The position numbers and the translations under genes are program-made. 64,000 nt of DNA from Mycobacterium sp. 1245805.9 (lineage in GTDB: Bacteria > Actinomycetota > Actinomycetes > Mycobacteriales > Mycobacteriaceae). The notes beneath the pieces were generated by a model, which was given only the letters and a program-made list of their open reading frames with translations, made no database searches and was not told the DNA's origin. The stretch spans positions 1 to 64,000 of the forward strand of contig NZ_LZKR01000004.1 in the NCBI RefSeq assembly GCF_001672915.1. Reading direction: 5' to 3'. This document shows positions 61,689-64,000 of this stretch, piece after piece. Numbering within the stretch: the first letter of the stretch is position 1; every line of letters starts with the position of its first letter.

Positions 61689-62111
61689 CTATCCCTCGAC
61701 GGTCCTCTTCAGACCAGACAGCATCGAATTCCAATTCGCCTCTGCTCGGCTGGCTTCTTCTGGGCTGGAGTTGTTGTCCTGGGACAGCTTTACGTGGGTG
61801 CCTGAATTTGTGGACCCCAGTTCGAAGGTGAGCGTGTGGTAGTTCTCGGGCTTGTCGGGCAGGCCGGTCATGGGGCTGAAGTGCGTGACCCGCAGCAGGT
61901 GCGGCTCTTGCACGTCGATCACCGACCCCTTGTCCTCGTAGGCCTTTCCACCGTATTCGCCCGACCAGGTGATGGAGCTTCCCGGTTTCCAGTCGGTCTC
62001 CACGCGCGTGCCGAAGAAGTACTTCTCCACGATGTCCGGATCCGTCAGCGCCTGCCACACCCGTTCGACAGATGCGTTGACGTAGACCTCTGCGGTGGCT
62101 GTGTACGTCAT
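61689..62111 (-). CDS. SRPBCC/AHSA1-like domain protein
   Basis: 140-aa START-like (AHSA1) protein: V-Y-V-N-A-S-V-E-R-V-W-Q-A-L-T-D-P (about 9-25) opens the helix-grip fold, followed by W-S-G-E-Y-G-G-K. ATG 62111 with AAGGAGG upstream; the earlier in-frame start at 62135 would lie in the operator. Divergent from a MarR gene and probably its target. These proteins bind lipophilic ligands. Confidence 0.9.
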   Translation of the reverse strand: MTYTATAEVYVNASVERVWQALTDPDIVEKYFFGTRVETDWKPGSSITWSGEYGGKAYEDKGSVIDVQEPHLLRVTHFSPMTGLPDKPENYHTLTFELGSTNSGTHVKLSQDNNSSPEEASRAEANWNSMLSGLKRTVEG

Positions 62112-62134
62112 CGACGAGCCTCCTTGTTCTCGCA

Positions 62135-62155
62135 ATATATGACTGAGTCATATAT
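62135..62155. promoter_or_regulatory. Perfect 21-bp palindrome, MarR operator candidate
   Basis: Arms ATATATGACT (62135-62144) and AGTCATATAT (62146-62155) around a single G, all ten pairs perfect. It lies 23 bp before the AHSA1 start and 44 bp before the MarR start, covering both promoters. Confidence 0.72.
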
Positions 62156-62199
62156 CGACTACCCTGTAACAGGAACCGACAAACCATGTGGCAGGTGCG

Positions 62200-62757
62200 A
62201 TGGACGAGCGTGACCGCGAGCAGCTGATCAACTGGGTGGCAGCGGCGGCGCTCGCCATCAGCGACGCCGTTTACGACTCGCTCGAGGCTTCAACCCGACA
62301 CGATCGCAGCGCCGCTGTCGCACTCGTCGCATTGGCAGACTTAGCGCACGCGGGATCCGTTCAGTCGTTGTGCTCGATGCTAGGTCTCAGTCACTCGGGC
62401 TGCGTCCGGATCGTGGACCGACTGGCGCGCGACGGGCTCGTCGACCGCGCGCCCGGTGCGGACGGGCGCACCCGCTCCCTTGTGCTGACCTTGGAAGGAC
62501 GACGACTTGCGTTGCGGCTGCGTCAAGCCCGCCGTGATGCAGTCGCCGCCACGCTCAGTGATCTCAGTGGCGAGCAAGGCAATCAGCTTCGCGCGATCAG
62601 CCGTGCGATCGTGACAACATCGGCGCGCGACCGCCTCGAACGTCGCCGACGTGGCGAACCGCCCAGCGGCGGCTGGCTGTGTCGGCTATGCGATGCGTCA
62701 GCCTGCGGGCGCGACATCGGCCAGTGCCCAGCCGCGAACGCGGCCGACGACCCATGA
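62200..62757 (+). CDS. MarR-family regulator with C-terminal Cys cluster
   Basis: 185-aa winged-helix MarR regulator. Recognition region S-V-Q-S-L-C-S-M-L-G-L-S-H-S-G-C-V-R-I-V-D-R-L and wing G-A-D-G-R-T-R-S-L-V-L-T. The C-terminus has C-R-L-C-D-A-S-A-C-G-x5-C-P, four Cys that could bind zinc or sense redox changes. ATG 62200; GTG 62188 in frame is also possible. Confidence 0.9.
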   Translation: MDERDREQLINWVAAAALAISDAVYDSLEASTRHDRSAAVALVALADLAHAGSVQSLCSMLGLSHSGCVRIVDRLARDGLVDRAPGADGRTRSLVLTLEGRRLALRLRQARRDAVAATLSDLSGEQGNQLRAISRAIVTTSARDRLERRRRGEPPSGGWLCRLCDASACGRDIGQCPAANAADDP

Positions 62758-62783
62758 TGCAGCCGGAAGGTGATGTCCGCCAG

Positions 62784-64000
62784 CTATATCGGCGTTTGAG
62801 CGCTTGGTCGAGGGGCTCCAAGCTGAATGCCTTGGCCGTATTCGATGCCGAGACGAATCAGCGTCTGCAGCTGGCCGGGTGTCTCCACAGCTTCGGCCAC
62901 CAATTTCGCGTGCAGTTCGGACGCCAGCGAGTTCAGTGCGGTTGCCAACGCACGTTTGACCGGATCGTCGTCGATGCCAACGATCAACTCCCCGTCGATC
63001 TTGATGATGTCCGGATGTAACCGCAGCAGTTGGGTGAAGCTGGCATATCCGGCGCCGGCATCGTCGACTGCCAAGCGTATTCCGCGATCGCGCAGCTGCT
63101 TCAGCTCCGGGCCGAGGTTATCGGGAAACGGTTCGTGCTCGGTGATTTCCAAGATCAACGGCCGGTCCTGGGCCATAAGCAGGTCTTGAATCGCCGGGTC
63201 CAGCGCGGCGGTCGGGCTCAGGTTGCCGGCGACTGGACGATCACTGGGGATGTCGCGAGCACTATTGAGGACGGTGCACAGCGCGGCATGTTCTAAGTCG
63301 ATGCCTCGGCCCACGCGCCGGGCAGCGCTAAACCATTGCGTTGGCGTCATCTCCGACGACGATGCGGGGAACCGTATCAACCCCTCGTAGGCGATCGTCG
63401 TGCCGCTTTTCAGATGGACGATGGGTTGAAAGACCGCACTGAGGGCGGTCGGGTCCGCCAGCAGTGTGTCCACTTGATCTTGCAGCGCTTCGGTGTCCAT
63501 CGCCTCCGGCAACATCACCGAGGCGATGAATCGCTCTGTGAGGGCGCGTTGCCCGCGCTCGTCGCTGTCGGTCATCACGTGGGTCAGCAGTGTTGACAGT
63601 TGTGACTGGGCGCCGATCACCGCGGAAACGAACTCGCTGATGGCGAGCATCGCGTCGACATCTGCGTCGGTGAACGCGGCGGGGGCCGTCGCGGCCAGGA
63701 GCAGTGAACCGATGACGTCGTCGTTGTACATCAGGGGAATCGCCGCCCACGACCGGGTGCCCCACTGTTTGTTCATCGCACGAACACGTGCCGACAGTCG
63801 TCGGTCGGCAAGGGCATCGTCAATCAGCTTTGGGTGTTTCTCCCGCGCCGCGAGCCCCTGGATGCTGCTCTGTTTGGGCACCACGAAACCCGGCGTTGTC
63901 GCGAGCACACCGTGTCCAGAAACGGTCACGTACGCGTTATCGGAGGCGCGAAGTAGCGTGACTGCTGCTCCATCGGCCTTTTGCATAAACGCACAAGCCT
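62784..64000 (-). CDS. GAF-EAL domain protein (N-terminus outside window)
   Basis: c-di-GMP phosphodiesterase-type protein, about 400 residues visible. A GAF domain (about 5-120) precedes an EAL domain (about 170-395). EAL motifs: Y-E-G-L in place of E-A-L with the metal Glu kept, N-L-S-P, E-I-T-E-H-E, D-D-A-G-A-G, K-I-D-G, A-E-A-V-E-T and the final Q. The core catalytic residues therefore look intact. The GAF beginning is missing and the frame stays open to the window end, so the true start is to the right. Confidence 0.88.
   Translation of the reverse strand, partial: ACAFMQKADGAAVTLLRASDNAYVTVSGHGVLATTPGFVVPKQSSIQGLAAREKHPKLIDDALADRRLSARVRAMNKQWGTRSWAAIPLMYNDDVIGSLLLAATAPAAFTDADVDAMLAISEFVSAVIGAQSQLSTLLTHVMTDSDERGQRALTERFIASVMLPEAMDTEALQDQVDTLLADPTALSAVFQPIVHLKSGTTIAYEGLIRFPASSSEMTPTQWFSAARRVGRGIDLEHAALCTVLNSARDIPSDRPVAGNLSPTAALDPAIQDLLMAQDRPLILEITEHEPFPDNLGPELKQLRDRGIRLAVDDAGAGYASFTQLLRLHPDIIKIDGELIVGIDDDPVKRALATALNSLASELHAKLVAEAVETPGQLQTLIRLGIEYGQGIQLGAPRPSAQTPI

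Overview
The window is GC-rich chromosomal DNA from a Mycobacterium, most likely a slow-growing non-tuberculous species. The evidence is an mce operon (yrbEA-yrbEB-mceA to mceE), an mmpS-mmpL pair, a DUF732 secreted protein, an MPT63-like (DUF1942) secreted protein, an LGFP-type lipoprotein, a FabG3 (Rv2002-type) hydroxysteroid dehydrogenase, and frequent GTG starts with ATGA/GTGA gene overlaps. The species cannot be fixed from the sequence alone. I saw no rRNA, tRNA, CRISPR array or intact insertion sequence.

Region 1 (1-9.5 kb): a minus-strand mce lipid/sterol importer operon, cut by the left window edge inside mceE. It is preceded by a TetR repressor gene. A shared near-palindrome (ACCGTACGnnCGGT) lies before both the repressor and the operon, so a local autoregulated switch is likely.

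Region 2 (9.6-20.8 kb): chromosomal lipid and steroid-type metabolism. It holds a membrane acyltransferase, an aldo/keto reductase, two extended SDRs, a SnoaL-like protein, two double-hotdog thioesterase-like proteins, a zinc-free MDR, an acyl-CoA dehydrogenase behind a doubled CTGTACAG site, and fabG3.

Region 3 (20.8-32.3 kb): an MmpS/MmpL exporter of the MmpL4/5 type with its own TetR repressor and two matching operators; an HSL-type esterase; an aldehyde dehydrogenase; and a DNA alkylation-damage cluster (ECF sigma factor overlapping an O6-alkylguanine transferase, then divergently a VOC protein, a second Ogt and a 2OG-Fe(II) dioxygenase). A nitroreductase, a small ferredoxin-like-fold protein and an LCM-type methyltransferase follow.

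Region 4 (32.3-52 kb): an accessory region dense in local regulators (three TetR, HxlR, XRE), most facing the operon they probably control across a clear palindrome. It has a Doc-type toxin-antitoxin pair, an intact VapBC pair, a truncated vapB relic, a VOC gene broken by one in-frame stop, orphan ORF remnants, and a non-coding stretch of about 870 bp (48.9-49.75 kb) carrying two diverged copies of an unexplained repeat unit. A small catabolic operon-like run (MBL hydrolase, alpha/beta hydrolase, cis-CaaD-like tautomerase, NmrA protein) sits behind the HxlR regulator.

Region 5 (52-64 kb): housekeeping-like and secreted proteins (GMC oxidoreductase, Tat-exported DUF1906 protein, LGFP-like lipoprotein, DUF1942 protein), then a DHFR-like reductase, an alpha/beta hydrolase, a zinc alcohol dehydrogenase, a TIM-barrel isomerase, a membrane GGDEF cyclase, an AHSA1 protein divergent from a MarR regulator across a perfect 21-bp palindrome, and a GAF-EAL protein cut by the right edge.
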